The notes: generated from the letters alone by a model not told the origin. A DNA stretch of 26,320 nucleotides from an uncultured Sphingomonas sp. (GCF_934560975.1 NZ_CAKTFO010000033.1:1-26320); one strand, 5' to 3'. Positions 18,875-26,320 are shown, counted from the stretch's first letter. Program-made: numbers and translations.

Positions 18875-19105
18875 ATGGCCGGCCCGATCAAACGATCGGT
18901 GATGATCGCCGGCCATGCGACCTCCGTCAGCCTGGAACCCGTCTTCTGGGACGGGTTGAAGCGCGCGGCGGAGGAGGATGCTCTGCCGATCAGCGCACTG
19001 GTCGCCCGCATCGATGCGGAACGGATCGCGGCCGACGATCCGCCGAACCTGGCCAGCGCGATCCGCGTCTGGCTGATGGAGCGGCTGCTGGCGCGCGATG
19101 CATGA
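18875..19105 (+). CDS. Ribbon-helix-helix domain protein (RHH_4 type)
   Basis: The 76-residue product has the layout of the alphaproteobacterial RHH_4 family: a short strand (RSVMIAGHATSVSLEP), then FWDGLKRAAEEDALPISALVARID and a last helix NLASAIRVWLME. Proteins of this kind are presumed DNA-binding dimers, but targets are unknown. The start lies four bases after the phaB stop, so it is probably co-transcribed with phaB. The stop comes 79 bases before purH. Confidence 0.85.
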   Translation: MAGPIKRSVMIAGHATSVSLEPVFWDGLKRAAEEDALPISALVARIDAERIAADDPPNLASAIRVWLMERLLARDA

Positions 19106-19184
19106 CGGTGTTTCGACTGGCCGGATCGGGCATGTCGGGCCGAAACCACTGGTCTTCCCCGGCCATGCCGCTAAAGGCGCGCGC

Positions 19185-20756
19185 ATGACCGACATCACCA
19201 TCCGCCGCGCGCTGCTTTCCGTCTCCGATAAGACCGGCTTGGTCGAACTGGGCCAGGCGCTGGCTGCCGGGGGCGTGGAGCTGGTCTCCACCGGCGGCAC
19301 CGCCAGGGCGCTGCGCGAGGCGGGGCTGTTGGTGAAGGACGTGTCCGACCTGACCGGCTTTCCCGAAATGATGGACGGCCGGGTCAAGACGCTCCATCCA
19401 AAGGTCCATGGCGGCCTGCTCGCCGTGCGCGACGATGCCGAGCATGTCCGCGCGATGGAGGAGCATGGCATCGGCGCGATCGACCTCGTGGTGGTCAACC
19501 TCTACCCCTTCGCCCAGACGGTGGCGAAGGGCGCGGAACGGGACGAGATCATCGAGAATATCGATATCGGCGGCCCCTCCATGGTCCGCTCCGCCGCCAA
19601 GAACCACGCCTTCGTCGCGATCGTCACCGACCCCGCCGATTACGCGAAGGTGGCCCAGGGCACGACCACGCTCGACCAGCGCCGGCTTTTCGCCGCCAAG
19701 GCCTTTGCCGCCACCGCCCAGTATGACGCGATGATCTCCGCCTGGTTCGGCCACAGCGACCAGGGCGAGGCGTTCCCCGACGCACTGTCCTTGCCCGTCA
19801 GGAAGGCGGGCGAATTGCGTTACGGCGAGAATCCGCACCAGTCGGCCGCGCTCTACCTGCCGGTCGGCTCCGCCGCGCGCGGTATCGCCCAGGCGGAGCA
19901 GCTGCAGGGCAAGGAACTGAGCTACAACAACTACAACGACGCCGATGCCGCGCTGGAACTGGTGAGCGAGTTCCGTGATGGCCCGCCGACCGTGGTGATC
20001 GTCAAGCACGCCAATCCCTGCGGCGTCGCTACCGGCGAGACCCTGATCGAGGCGTACAAGGCGGCGCTCGCCTGCGACAGCGTGTCGGCCTTCGGCGGCA
20101 TCATCGCCGTCAACCGTCCGCTGGACGGACCGACCGCCGAGGCGATTTCCGGCATCTTCACCGAAGTGGTCGCCGCACCAGCGGCGGACGACGCGGCACG
20201 CGCCATCTTCGCGAAGAAGAAGAATCTCCGCCTGCTGATCACCGGCGAATTGCCCGATCCCACTCGCGCAGGCCTGCAGGTCAAGTCGATCGCGGGCGGC
20301 TTCCTGCTGCAGGGCCGCGACAATGGCCAGGTGGCGGGAGACGCCCTGACCGTGGTGACGAAGCGCGCGCCGACGCCGCGCGAACTGGCCGATTGCCGCT
20401 TCGCCTGGACCGTCGCCAAGCACGTCAAGTCGAACGCCATCGTCTATGCCACGGACGGCGCCACCGCCGGCATCGGCGCGGGCCAGATGAACCGCCTGGA
20501 AAGCGCGCGCATCGCCGCGTGGAAGGCGAAGGACGCCGCCGACAAGGCCGGCTGGGCGGAGCCCAGGACGATCGGCTCGGCCGTCGCCTCCGACGCCTTC
20601 TTCCCCTTTGCCGACGGCCTGCTGGCGGCGGTGGAGGCGGGCGCCACCGCCGTGATCCAGCCGGGCGGCTCGATCCGCGACGAGGAGGTGATCGCCGCCG
20701 CCGACGAAGCCGGGCTGGCGATGGTCTTCACCGGCATGCGCCACTTCCGACATTGA
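19185..20756 (+). CDS. purH: Bifunctional AICAR transformylase / IMP cyclohydrolase
   Basis: The 523-residue enzyme carries out the last two steps of IMP synthesis. The N-terminal cyclohydrolase domain contains RALLSVSDKTGLVELGQAL, STGGTARALREAG, GFPEMMDGRVKTLHPKVHGG and NIDIGGPSMVRSAAKNH. The C-terminal transformylase domain contains RYGENPHQSAALY, NNYNDADAALELV, VIVKHANPCGVA, SAFGGIIAVN, AKHVKSNAIVYA and a final ATAVIQPGGSIRDEEVI and MVFTGMRHFRH. The length is as expected. ATG 19185 is chosen; an in-frame ATG at 19098 would overlap the preceding gene and add 29 residues before the conserved start. Confidence 0.98.
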   Translation: MTDITIRRALLSVSDKTGLVELGQALAAGGVELVSTGGTARALREAGLLVKDVSDLTGFPEMMDGRVKTLHPKVHGGLLAVRDDAEHVRAMEEHGIGAIDLVVVNLYPFAQTVAKGAERDEIIENIDIGGPSMVRSAAKNHAFVAIVTDPADYAKVAQGTTTLDQRRLFAAKAFAATAQYDAMISAWFGHSDQGEAFPDALSLPVRKAGELRYGENPHQSAALYLPVGSAARGIAQAEQLQGKELSYNNYNDADAALELVSEFRDGPPTVVIVKHANPCGVATGETLIEAYKAALACDSVSAFGGIIAVNRPLDGPTAEAISGIFTEVVAAPAADDAARAIFAKKKNLRLLITGELPDPTRAGLQVKSIAGGFLLQGRDNGQVAGDALTVVTKRAPTPRELADCRFAWTVAKHVKSNAIVYATDGATAGIGAGQMNRLESARIAAWKAKDAADKAGWAEPRTIGSAVASDAFFPFADGLLAAVEAGATAVIQPGGSIRDEEVIAAADEAGLAMVFTGMRHFRH

Positions 20757-20844
20757 ACTCCCCAATCGGATGAGATCGGCACGGCTGAGCAGACGGGCGC
20801 GGCCTGGTCCCACATCGGGGCGATGGACAGGTGGCTATTCCTGC

Positions 20845-20867
20845 CAGCCGGCCGTCGTGCCCGGCTG
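20845..20867. terminator. Inverted repeat after purH
   Basis: CAGCCGG and CCGGCTG form a perfect 7-bp stem with a 9-base loop, 89 bases after the purH stop. No T-run follows. It could end purH transcription or belong to a structured RNA together with the next hairpin. Confidence 0.35.
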
Positions 20868-20885
20868 ATCGTACCGGATGGTATC

Positions 20886-20907
20886 GGGGAGCACAGGCAT
20901 GCTCCCC
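20886..20907. terminator. Strong 8-bp hairpin in the purH–LytTR gap
   Basis: GGGGAGCA and TGCTCCCC are perfectly complementary around a 6-base loop. This is the strongest hairpin in the gap and lies between converging genes, so it could act in both directions. There is no T-run on either strand. Confidence 0.45.
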
Positions 20908-21100
20908 CGTCCCGTTCCGACTGCGCGGGGTGACGCGCAGGCGCTGGCTTTGGCGGACTGGCGCTTTCGGGGCGAAGGCAGGCGATAGCTGCCGCCCCCA
21001 GATGATCAACTTTCGGGATGGCGCCCGGCCGCCTAAAGCCGGTCGCGAGCATGACAACGGAGTTTCTTCGGCGCCGCACGGCAATTTGCGGAGCCCGGTG

Positions 21101-21913
21101 TCAGACTGCCACTTCCTGCTTCCGCAAGCCCGTGCTGCTTGCCGCGTCCACGATCCATCCGGCAGCTTTGAGATGCGCGACAGCCGAGCGCGCGACGGGC
21201 GCAACCAGGCCGTTCGACAGGTGGACACGCATTGACCGGGTGTTGCCTTCCACGGCAGCGACGGCATGGCGGGCAACCCACCATGAACGGTGCGTCCGTA
21301 ATCCTTCCGCTTCCATGCATTCGATTGCACGGCCGAGTGGCATCAGCAGCAATTCCGACCCGCATGGTCGGTGCACGCGGACGTAGTGGTCTTCCATCTG
21401 GAGCGCCAACACGGTCCCGCTCAGCGGCGTCTCACCCGCCGGCGATGATGGGAAAGGTACATGTCTCTCTTGGGGCGTCGCAGCGCGGCGGAGGATGAAA
21501 GCCATGCCGACCATGCAAACCATTCCGATCGTCGTCGTCTGCACGAACCATACGAGGAAAGGCAGACGCAGCTGCGCAAGGTCAGGCCAGAGCCAGAACG
21601 CCGCCGTCCGCGTCGCGAGTGCTTCGGGCACACTGGCAAGCAGGGCGGCACCGATCAGGGCCGGCCACCACCCGACCGAGCCCGGAGCGATCGATGCGCT
21701 GAGGATCCTGTAGGCCGAACCGTACAGCATCAGGCCGAGCAGCATGGCGCCGATCCAATAGCCGGCAAGCCCGATCAAACCGCCGTTCATGTAGCTGCCG
21801 AACGGGCCCAGGATCGCCAGCAACGCACCAAGGACGACAGCTACGCCGATCGAGCGCAGCAGCGGTGGCGCAGACGCCGTGAAGACCGGAGAGAGGCTGG
21901 TGGAGCGGGTCAT
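21101..21913 (-). CDS. Membrane-bound LytTR-type DNA-binding regulator
   Basis: The 270-residue product has four hydrophobic segments in its first 160 residues (for example SIGVAVVLGALLAILGPFG and LIGLAGYWIGAMLLGLMLYG). A C-terminal LytTR domain follows: LQMEDHYVRVHRPCG, LLLMPLGRAIECM, LRTHRSWWVARHAVAAVEG and VHLSNGLVAPVARSAV. The form is a one-component regulator with a membrane sensor part and no receiver domain. ATG 21913 follows an AAAGGG. The in-frame ATG at 21973 would extend it by 20 residues across the half-site array and is less likely. It is divergent from the exported hydrolase, with 138 bases between starts, so it may control that gene and itself. Confidence 0.85.
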   Translation of the reverse strand: MTRSTSLSPVFTASAPPLLRSIGVAVVLGALLAILGPFGSYMNGGLIGLAGYWIGAMLLGLMLYGSAYRILSASIAPGSVGWWPALIGAALLASVPEALATRTAAFWLWPDLAQLRLPFLVWFVQTTTIGMVCMVGMAFILRRAATPQERHVPFPSSPAGETPLSGTVLALQMEDHYVRVHRPCGSELLLMPLGRAIECMEAEGLRTHRSWWVARHAVAAVEGNTRSMRVHLSNGLVAPVARSAVAHLKAAGWIVDAASSTGLRKQEVAV

Positions 21914-21941
21914 TGCCCTTTCTACTCCGGTCAGAAGGAGA

Positions 21942-21978
21942 GGCGAAGCCTGTTCGCCGACTGGCGAACCCATTCGCC
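21942..21978. promoter_or_regulatory. Array of four alternating half-sites (candidate operator)
   Basis: GGCGAA (21942), TTCGCC (21953), GGCGAA (21963) and TTCGCC (21973) alternate with gaps of 5, 4 and 4 bases, so successive half-sites sit about one helical turn apart. The central pair extends to a perfect GTTCGCC-GACT-GGCGAAC palindrome. The array lies between the divergent LytTR and hydrolase genes. Two of the sites, read as CTGTTCGCC and CCATTCGCC, match the CCGTTCGTC core of the LytTR regulator AlgR at 7 of 9 positions. Function as an operator is inferred. Confidence 0.5.
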
Positions 21979-22051
21979 CATCCACGAAATGGCGCTTTCA
22001 GCAGAGGCTTGGGTCCGCCCATCCGGCGTGGCCTCACTCTGGAGTTCGACC

Positions 22052-23104
22052 ATGTCGTTGCGCCTGGCTTTTTCCTCCTTGCTACTCACCCTGCTTGCAC
22101 CAGCGGCCCAGGCCCAATCGGCTCAGGCGGGTTTTCAGCATCAGACCACTGCCGACGGCATCGAAGTCGGCGTCTGGTATCCGGCATCTGGAACGCCCGC
22201 TCACCAGCCGCTCGGGCTTTACACGCAGGACGTGGTGCCGGGTGCCCCCTTGCCGGAGGGTCGGCACCCGCTGGTCGTTATCTCGCACGGGACCGGCGGC
22301 GACTTCGCCGGCCATGTTGACACCGCCGTGGCGCTCGCCCGGGCTGGCTTCATCGTCGCTGCGCTGACCCATCCTGGCGACAATTGGCGGGACAACAGTC
22401 ACGCCACCCGGGTCGAGCAGCGGCCGGCGGCGTTCGGCGCCACGATCTCCTATATGTTGCAGCTATGGCCCGGCCATGCCGCCATCGACCCGGAACGCGT
22501 TGGTGCGTTCGGCTTTTCGGCAGGAGGGTTCACCGTCCTGGCAGCGGCCGGGGGCCGCCCCGACCTCACCCGCTTTGCAGGTCATTGTGCGCAGCATCCC
22601 GCCTTCTTCGACTGCGCCCTGATGGCGAGTCAGCCACGCGTGGTGTCTGCCCCATGGCCCAGGCTGCGCGATACCCGGATCAAGGCGATCGTCGTCGCGG
22701 CGCCTGCGCTCGGCTTTGCTTTCGATCGCGCCGGTCTCGCGAACGTTCGGATGCCGGTGCAGCTATGGCGTGCGGATGACGACCACATCCTTCCGCCGCC
22801 ATTCTATGCGGATGCCGTTCGTGCGGCGCTACCGCGACAGCCCGAATTCCATGTCGTCCCCGGTGCCGGACATTTCGACTTCCTGGCCCCGTGTGCCGAT
22901 CCTGCGTCCATGCCACAGCTCTGCCGCAGCGCACCGGGGTTCGACCGTGTCGCTTTTCATGCAGGCTTCGATGCGGCCGTCGTCCGGTTCTTTTCCGACA
23001 AGCTGGCCCCACGGCAACCTCACCCGATGGCGGCCTTTCCACGGCGCCTCCATGAAGCGAGCCATGGCCACTCGGGCACCCATGACGCTGCCGCAGGAAC
23101 CTGA
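22052..23104 (+). CDS. Exported alpha/beta hydrolase (dienelactone-hydrolase-like)
   Basis: The 350-residue product has a signal peptide (RLAFSSLLLTLLAPAAQAQ). The alpha/beta hydrolase fold shows VGVWYPASG, PLVVISHGTGG (oxyanion region), the nucleophile elbow GFSAGG, the acid Asp in WRADDDHILPP and the base His in PGAGHFDFLAPC. The general form recalls predicted dienelactone hydrolases and PAF-acetylhydrolase-like esterases; the substrate is unknown. Cysteines in the FAGHCAQHPAFFDC and APCADPASMPQLC segments could pair in the periplasm. GGAG lies 8 bases before ATG 22052. The same frame is open far upstream, but that part is the complement of the LytTR gene. The half-site array upstream suggests control by the LytTR protein. 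Confidence 0.88.
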   Translation: MSLRLAFSSLLLTLLAPAAQAQSAQAGFQHQTTADGIEVGVWYPASGTPAHQPLGLYTQDVVPGAPLPEGRHPLVVISHGTGGDFAGHVDTAVALARAGFIVAALTHPGDNWRDNSHATRVEQRPAAFGATISYMLQLWPGHAAIDPERVGAFGFSAGGFTVLAAAGGRPDLTRFAGHCAQHPAFFDCALMASQPRVVSAPWPRLRDTRIKAIVVAAPALGFAFDRAGLANVRMPVQLWRADDDHILPPPFYADAVRAALPRQPEFHVVPGAGHFDFLAPCADPASMPQLCRSAPGFDRVAFHAGFDAAVVRFFSDKLAPRQPHPMAAFPRRLHEASHGHSGTHDAAAGT

Positions 23105-23202
23105 CAAACGGTGGCGCCGGGGGAGGGGGGGCGGGCGGCTGGGTTTGAGATGTGGGCGTGGAGGAAGCTCCATCCTCCCTTCCGCGCTTTGCAGGTTCTT
23201 AC

Positions 23203-23219
23203 TGCCTCAAGCAGAGGCA
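23203..23219. terminator. Small hairpin between converging hydrolase and Crp/Fnr genes
   Basis: TGCCTC and GAGGCA form a 6-bp stem with a 5-base loop, midway in the 163-base gap between two converging genes. No T-run is present. Weak evidence. Confidence 0.3.
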
Positions 23220-23267
23220 CTGCCGCGCGTCAGCAGGTGAACTGCCACGCCGGACAATCACAGGCCG

Positions 23268-24062
23268 TCAGGCATCCTGCGCCGCGAACGGGCGGCGTTC
23301 CTTGCGCCGGTCGTGACCGGAATGACGCAAATGAAGGTATCGCGCGCTGAAATCAGCCACTTCCTCCAACTGGCGCATGTCGCGGATCGTGACGCGGCCG
23401 CCGGTGATGCTGAGGATGTTTTCGGCGGCAAGCTCCCGCAGGGCGCGGTTCACCGCTACCCGGTGCAGCCCGGTGGCGTCGGCAATCTGGTGCTGCTTCA
23501 GCGGCACCACATAACTGCGCGCCGCCTCGATATCCGCCAGCTCCATCCGCACCACCAGCTCGCACAGCAGATGCGCCACCCGCACGCGCGCGCTGCGCCG
23601 GCCGATGTTGATCATCCACTCCTGCGCGATCGATTCACCGACCAGGGCATCGCCGATCAGCGCGTTGCGGATCGCGCCATGGTCCAGAAGGTGGCGCAAC
23701 GCCGCGACGCCCACCTCCACCATCACGCAATCGGTGAGCGCCTGGGTGTCGCGATCCGCTTCGTCCAGAAAAATGCCGGACAGGCCGACAAACTCCCGCG
23801 CCAGGCGCAGGCCGACGATCTGCCGCGTCCCCGCCGCGGTGATTCGGCTTTCGGATATGACGCCGGCGAGGAGGTAGGCGCATTTCTGCGTCTGGTCGCC
23901 GACATGCATCCAATGCTGTCGCGGGCGGAGGCGGCGCAGTGTCACCGGCAGCCGGTTCAGCAGGTCGAGTTCGTGCGTGGACAGGGTCTCGCCACCTCGT
24001 TTCGCAAGGGCGGAGACCCAGAACGAAGCAGATGCGATGCCTACACCGCCCTGCACAGTCAT
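23268..24062 (-). CDS. Crp/Fnr-family transcriptional regulator
   Basis: The 264-residue product has a cyclic-nucleotide-binding-type sensor domain (about residues 30-150, with RRLRPRQHWMHVGDQTQKCAYLLAG and LAREFVGLSGIFL) and a C-terminal winged helix (QHQIADATGLHRVAVNRALREL, followed by ITGGRVTIRDMRQLEEVADF). No FNR-type cysteine cluster is visible, and the residues that bind cAMP in Crp are not conserved by eye, so the signal is unknown. Similar regulators are frequent in sphingomonads. ATG 24062 has no clear Shine-Dalgarno; the first 25 residues may be an over-extension. Confidence 0.85.
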   Translation of the reverse strand: MTVQGGVGIASASFWVSALAKRGGETLSTHELDLLNRLPVTLRRLRPRQHWMHVGDQTQKCAYLLAGVISESRITAAGTRQIVGLRLAREFVGLSGIFLDEADRDTQALTDCVMVEVGVAALRHLLDHGAIRNALIGDALVGESIAQEWMINIGRRSARVRVAHLLCELVVRMELADIEAARSYVVPLKQHQIADATGLHRVAVNRALRELAAENILSITGGRVTIRDMRQLEEVADFSARYLHLRHSGHDRRKERRPFAAQDA

Positions 24063-24108
24063 GAAACAACCATGTCGTTCATCACTGGCAAGTCAGTGTG
24101 TCACAACC

Positions 24109-24129
24109 GGCTGGAAGTCCAGCCCTTTT
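24109..24129 (+). terminator. Terminator-like hairpin with T-run upstream of the Crp/Fnr gene
   Basis: GGCTGG and CCAGCC form a perfect 6-bp stem with an AAGT loop, followed on the plus strand by C then TTTT. This is the shape of an intrinsic terminator for plus-strand transcription, although no plus-strand gene is seen directly before it. On the minus strand it would lie in the leader of the Crp/Fnr gene. Confidence 0.35.
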
Positions 24130-24209
24130 ATGATCCAGGATAATCGCTGCCGATCATCCATCGGGATGTTTTGGCCGTGTTATGACAAATCGTGCACCAA
24201 CCTGATCCG

Positions 24210-24299
24210 TCATCCTCTTCGCAGCTGCAGAGCTTTCATTACATACACGGAACGACGTGAAACGCTTCGGCTTGTGTTACGCCGATAACCGGGACGCAT
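24210..24299 (-). CDS. Candidate small arginine-rich ORF (29 residues)
   Basis: ATG 24299 is preceded by GGAGGAGG at 24314-24307 with a 7-base spacing, the best ribosome binding site in the window. The frame gives a 29-residue peptide with eight Arg and one Lys (starting MRPGYRRNTSRSVSRRS), ending in TGA at 24212-24210. It lies between the divergent ftsK and Crp/Fnr genes and points toward the latter, so it could be a leader peptide or a small basic protein. I do not recognise a family. The evidence is only the Shine-Dalgarno and composition. Confidence 0.35.
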   Translation of the reverse strand: MRPGYRRNTSRSVSRRSVYVMKALQLRRG

Positions 24300-24446
24300 G
24301 TTCAGGCCTCCTCCGCGATGGACATTGCCGGTGCTGTGCGCTTTGACGATACGACGTGCCGGACCGGAGCCGCGCGATTTCGCGGGACGTTTGCGTGCGC
24401 CCGCCGGCTCGGGCACAATCGCCGCGACAGGGAAAAGGGTTGAGTG

Positions 24447-26320
24447 ATGGCAAGCCGGGCTGCAGGCAATGGCGCCGCATGGCGGGGACAGGCGCGGCGG
24501 ATCGGCCAGCGCGGCGGCACCATGCTGGGCGCGCTCGGCATCGTCGCGGGCGCGCTGGTGCTGGTGTTCGCGCTGGTCAGCTACACGCCGACGGACCCCG
24601 CCTTGATGACGGCGGCGGGCGGCCCGGTGCACAACGTGCTCGGCAGCATCGGCGCGTGGATCGCGGACCTGCTGCTCACCACCTTCGGCCTGCCCTCCGT
24701 GCTGCTGATCCCGCCGCCGATCGTGGTGGCGTTGCGGCTGTGGCGCGGGGCCGATGCGGGCCGCTGGCGGCGCGCGCTGCCGATCACGGTCGGCGCGATG
24801 CTGCTGCTGGGGATCGCCATCTCGCTGCTGCGCGGCGGATCGATCACGACCCTGCCGGCGGGTGCGGGTGGCGCGATCGGCTTGGGGCTGGCGGGCGCGA
24901 TTGATGCGGGGCTCGCCTTGCTCCAGCCGGTCTGGGCGGTGTCCCTGCGCATCGCCGTCATGCTGCTGCTGGTGGCGGGCGGGATCGCCATGGCCTTGTG
25001 GTCGCTCGGCCTGGACGCCAGCGAGCGCGCCTTGCTGTTCGCCCGCCGTGCCCGCCACGGCGGTGCGCTGGACGATGACATCCTTGAGGATGATGACGAC
25101 CTGGTGGAGGAGGATCACCCCACCATGCCCACGACCGCTCCCGCCCGGCGCGAAGCCACCCGCCCGCGGGCCGTGGTTGCGGAGCCGGACGTGGAGGAAG
25201 CGGAGCCGGCCCGCCCGACCATCAGCACCCCGCCCAAGCCCGCGCCCGTCAACAATCGCGGCCAGCGCGAACGCCAGGCCAAGCTGGACCTGGGCGATAC
25301 ATGGGTGCTGCCGACGCTGGACCTGCTGAGCCCGCCGCCGCCGCCGACCACCGACAAGCTGGACAAGACCGCGCTGGAGCGGAATGCCCGCCTGCTGGAA
25401 ACCGTGCTGGAAGATTTCCATGTCCGCGGCCGCGTGACGGAGGTGCGGCCCGGCCCGGTCGTGACCATGTACGAGTTCGAGCCGGCGGCCGGCATCAAGG
25501 CCAGCCGCGTGATCGCGCTGGCCGACGATGTCGCGCGCAACATGTCCGCTTTGTCCGCCCGTGTCGCCACCATCCCCGGTCGCACCGTGATCGGCATCGA
25601 ACTGCCCAACCAGAGGCGCGAAAGCGTGGTCCTGTCGGAACTGATCGGCAGCGACAAGTTCGAGGATCAGCCCGCCGGCAACCTTGCCATGATCCTGGGC
25701 AAGAATATCGGCGGCGACCCCGTGGTGGCGGACCTTGCCCCCATGCCCCACCTGCTGGTGGCCGGCACCACCGGCTCCGGCAAGTCGGTCGGCCTCAACG
25801 CCATGATCCTGTCCCTGCTCTACCGGCTGACGCCGGACCAGTGCCGCATGATCATGATCGATCCCAAGATGCTGGAACTCAGCGTCTATGACGACATCCC
25901 CCACCTCCTCTCGCCGGTGGTGACGGAGCCGCCCAAGGCGATCCGTGCGCTGAAATGGGCGGTTGAGCAGATGGAGGATCGTTATCGCATGATGGCGACC
26001 ATCCAGGTCCGCAGCCTGGGTTCGTTCAACGAGAAGGTCCGCCTCGCCAAGGCCAAGGGGCAGCCGCTCGGCCGCCGCGTGCAGACCGGCTACGATGCCG
26101 ACAGCGGCCAGCCCCTCTACGAAGAGGAGAAACTGGAATATGAACCGCTGCCGATGATCGTGGTGGTGGTCGACGAGCTGGCCGACCTGATGATGACGGC
26201 GGGCAAGGAAGTCGAGTTCCTGATCCAGCGCCTGGCGCAGAAGGCGCGCGCGGCCGGCATCCACCTGATCATGGCGACGCAGCGCCCGTCGGTGGACGTC
26301 ATCACCGGCGTCATCAAGGC
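24447..26320 (+). CDS. ftsK: DNA translocase FtsK (partial, cut by the right edge)
   Basis: 624 codons of the frame are present and it remains open at the edge. The N-terminal part has four hydrophobic segments (for example MLGALGIVAGALVLVFALVSY). A linker follows with an acidic patch (LDDDILEDDDDLVEED) and a proline-rich stretch, then the alpha domain (MYEFEPAAGIKASRVIAL and ELPNQRRESVVL). The motor domain has Walker A GTTGSGKS at residues 440-447 and Walker B ending in DE at 576-577 (IVVVVDELADLMM), then ATQRPSVDVITGVIK. FtsK anchors at the division septum and pumps chromosomal DNA so that the terminus region is segregated. ATG 24447 is preceded by GGAAAAGGG. The remainder of the motor and the gamma domain lie beyond the window. 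Confidence 0.97.
   Translation, partial: MASRAAGNGAAWRGQARRIGQRGGTMLGALGIVAGALVLVFALVSYTPTDPALMTAAGGPVHNVLGSIGAWIADLLLTTFGLPSVLLIPPPIVVALRLWRGADAGRWRRALPITVGAMLLLGIAISLLRGGSITTLPAGAGGAIGLGLAGAIDAGLALLQPVWAVSLRIAVMLLLVAGGIAMALWSLGLDASERALLFARRARHGGALDDDILEDDDDLVEEDHPTMPTTAPARREATRPRAVVAEPDVEEAEPARPTISTPPKPAPVNNRGQRERQAKLDLGDTWVLPTLDLLSPPPPPTTDKLDKTALERNARLLETVLEDFHVRGRVTEVRPGPVVTMYEFEPAAGIKASRVIALADDVARNMSALSARVATIPGRTVIGIELPNQRRESVVLSELIGSDKFEDQPAGNLAMILGKNIGGDPVVADLAPMPHLLVAGTTGSGKSVGLNAMILSLLYRLTPDQCRMIMIDPKMLELSVYDDIPHLLSPVVTEPPKAIRALKWAVEQMEDRYRMMATIQVRSLGSFNEKVRLAKAKGQPLGRRVQTGYDADSGQPLYEEEKLEYEPLPMIVVVVDELADLMMTAGKEVEFLIQRLAQKARAAGIHLIMATQRPSVDVITGVIK

Larger units (their letters stand above)
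20757..21100. other. Gene-free stretch between purH and the LytTR gene
   Basis: About 344 bases lie between the converging ends of purH and the LytTR gene. Frames across it give only compositionally poor translations with no recognisable motif. The stretch holds two strong hairpins (20845-20867 and 20886-20907), listed separately. I see no tRNA or known riboswitch. Confidence 0.6.
24063..24446. other. 384-base gap between the Crp/Fnr gene and ftsK
   Basis: No recognisable full-size gene lies here. The stretch holds a GGCTGG/CCAGCC hairpin followed by TTTT (24109-24129), a CACTG/CAGTG inverted repeat (24083-24098) just upstream of the Crp/Fnr gene, a small ORF candidate on the minus strand (24210-24299) and a CGCGA/TCGCG palindrome near 24373. 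Promoters for two divergent genes must lie in it, but I could not assign them. Confidence 0.5.

Noticed and set aside
20831..21235. 134-codon plus-strand frame in the purH–LytTR gap
   Set aside because: It has no motif and no ribosome binding site, covers a strong hairpin and overlaps the end of the LytTR gene on the other strand.
24368..24380. CGCGA/TCGCG palindrome upstream of ftsK as a LexA box
   Set aside because: The alphaproteobacterial LexA site is GTTC-N7-GTTC, which is not present; short CG palindromes are common at this base composition.
24300..26264. Long minus-strand open frame opposite ftsK
   Set aside because: Antisense shadow of ftsK with His/Gln/Arg-rich translation. Only its last 30 codons, which have their own strong ribosome binding site, are kept as a small ORF candidate.

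Overview
The window is GC-rich, densely coded bacterial DNA that reads as a chromosomal segment of a sphingomonad (Alphaproteobacteria, Sphingomonas-like). The support is the EipA/DUF1134 protein, the lgt–midA-like–pgeF cluster, the RHH_4-type ribbon-helix-helix protein and the general character of the predicted proteins. This is judged by eye without a database search. I see no insertion sequence, prophage, CRISPR array or rRNA. Both ends cut through genes.

Left part (1-7208): an open reading frame on the minus strand runs off the left edge. It starts as a membrane-anchored EAL-domain protein and changes in frame, near position 180, into the middle of a GH13 alpha-glucosidase. Next come a small exported protein and a patatin-like phospholipase on the plus strand. 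They are followed by a minus-strand pair: a glycosyltransferase fused to UDP-galactopyranose mutase, and a small degenerate receiver-like protein. Divergent from that pair is a family-1-type glycosidase carrying what looks like the worn-down remnant of an RmlD domain. The fusion protein and the glycosidase suggest a small locus for a galactofuranose-containing surface glycan.

Middle (7209-14910): tRNA-Ser(GCT) on the minus strand and eipA on the plus strand lie back to back, each with a recognisable promoter. A tightly packed minus-strand operon follows, transcribed lgt, then a MidA/NDUFAF7-like methyltransferase, then pgeF, with overlapping ends. Next are a phospholipase-D-like protein and, divergent from it, an S9 prolyl-oligopeptidase-family peptidase. 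The peptidase converges on a cupin gene across a strong hairpin.

Right part (14911-26320): a plus-strand series holds a Tat-type molybdopterin oxidoreductase subunit, hemH (ATGA overlap), phaB, a ribbon-helix-helix protein and purH. A gene-free stretch with two strong hairpins separates this from a membrane-bound LytTR regulator on the minus strand. The regulator is divergent from an exported alpha/beta hydrolase, and the gap between them holds a striking array of four alternating GGCGAA/TTCGCC half-sites spaced at about one helical turn. A Crp/Fnr-family regulator, a candidate 29-residue arginine-rich small ORF with a near-perfect Shine-Dalgarno, and ftsK (cut by the right edge) complete the window.

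Most of the window is ordinary core genome. The items most worth a second look are the EAL/GH13 junction, the half-site array by the LytTR gene, the glycosidase with a vestigial RmlD domain, the GT–Glf fusion with its receiver-like partner, and the small basic ORF.
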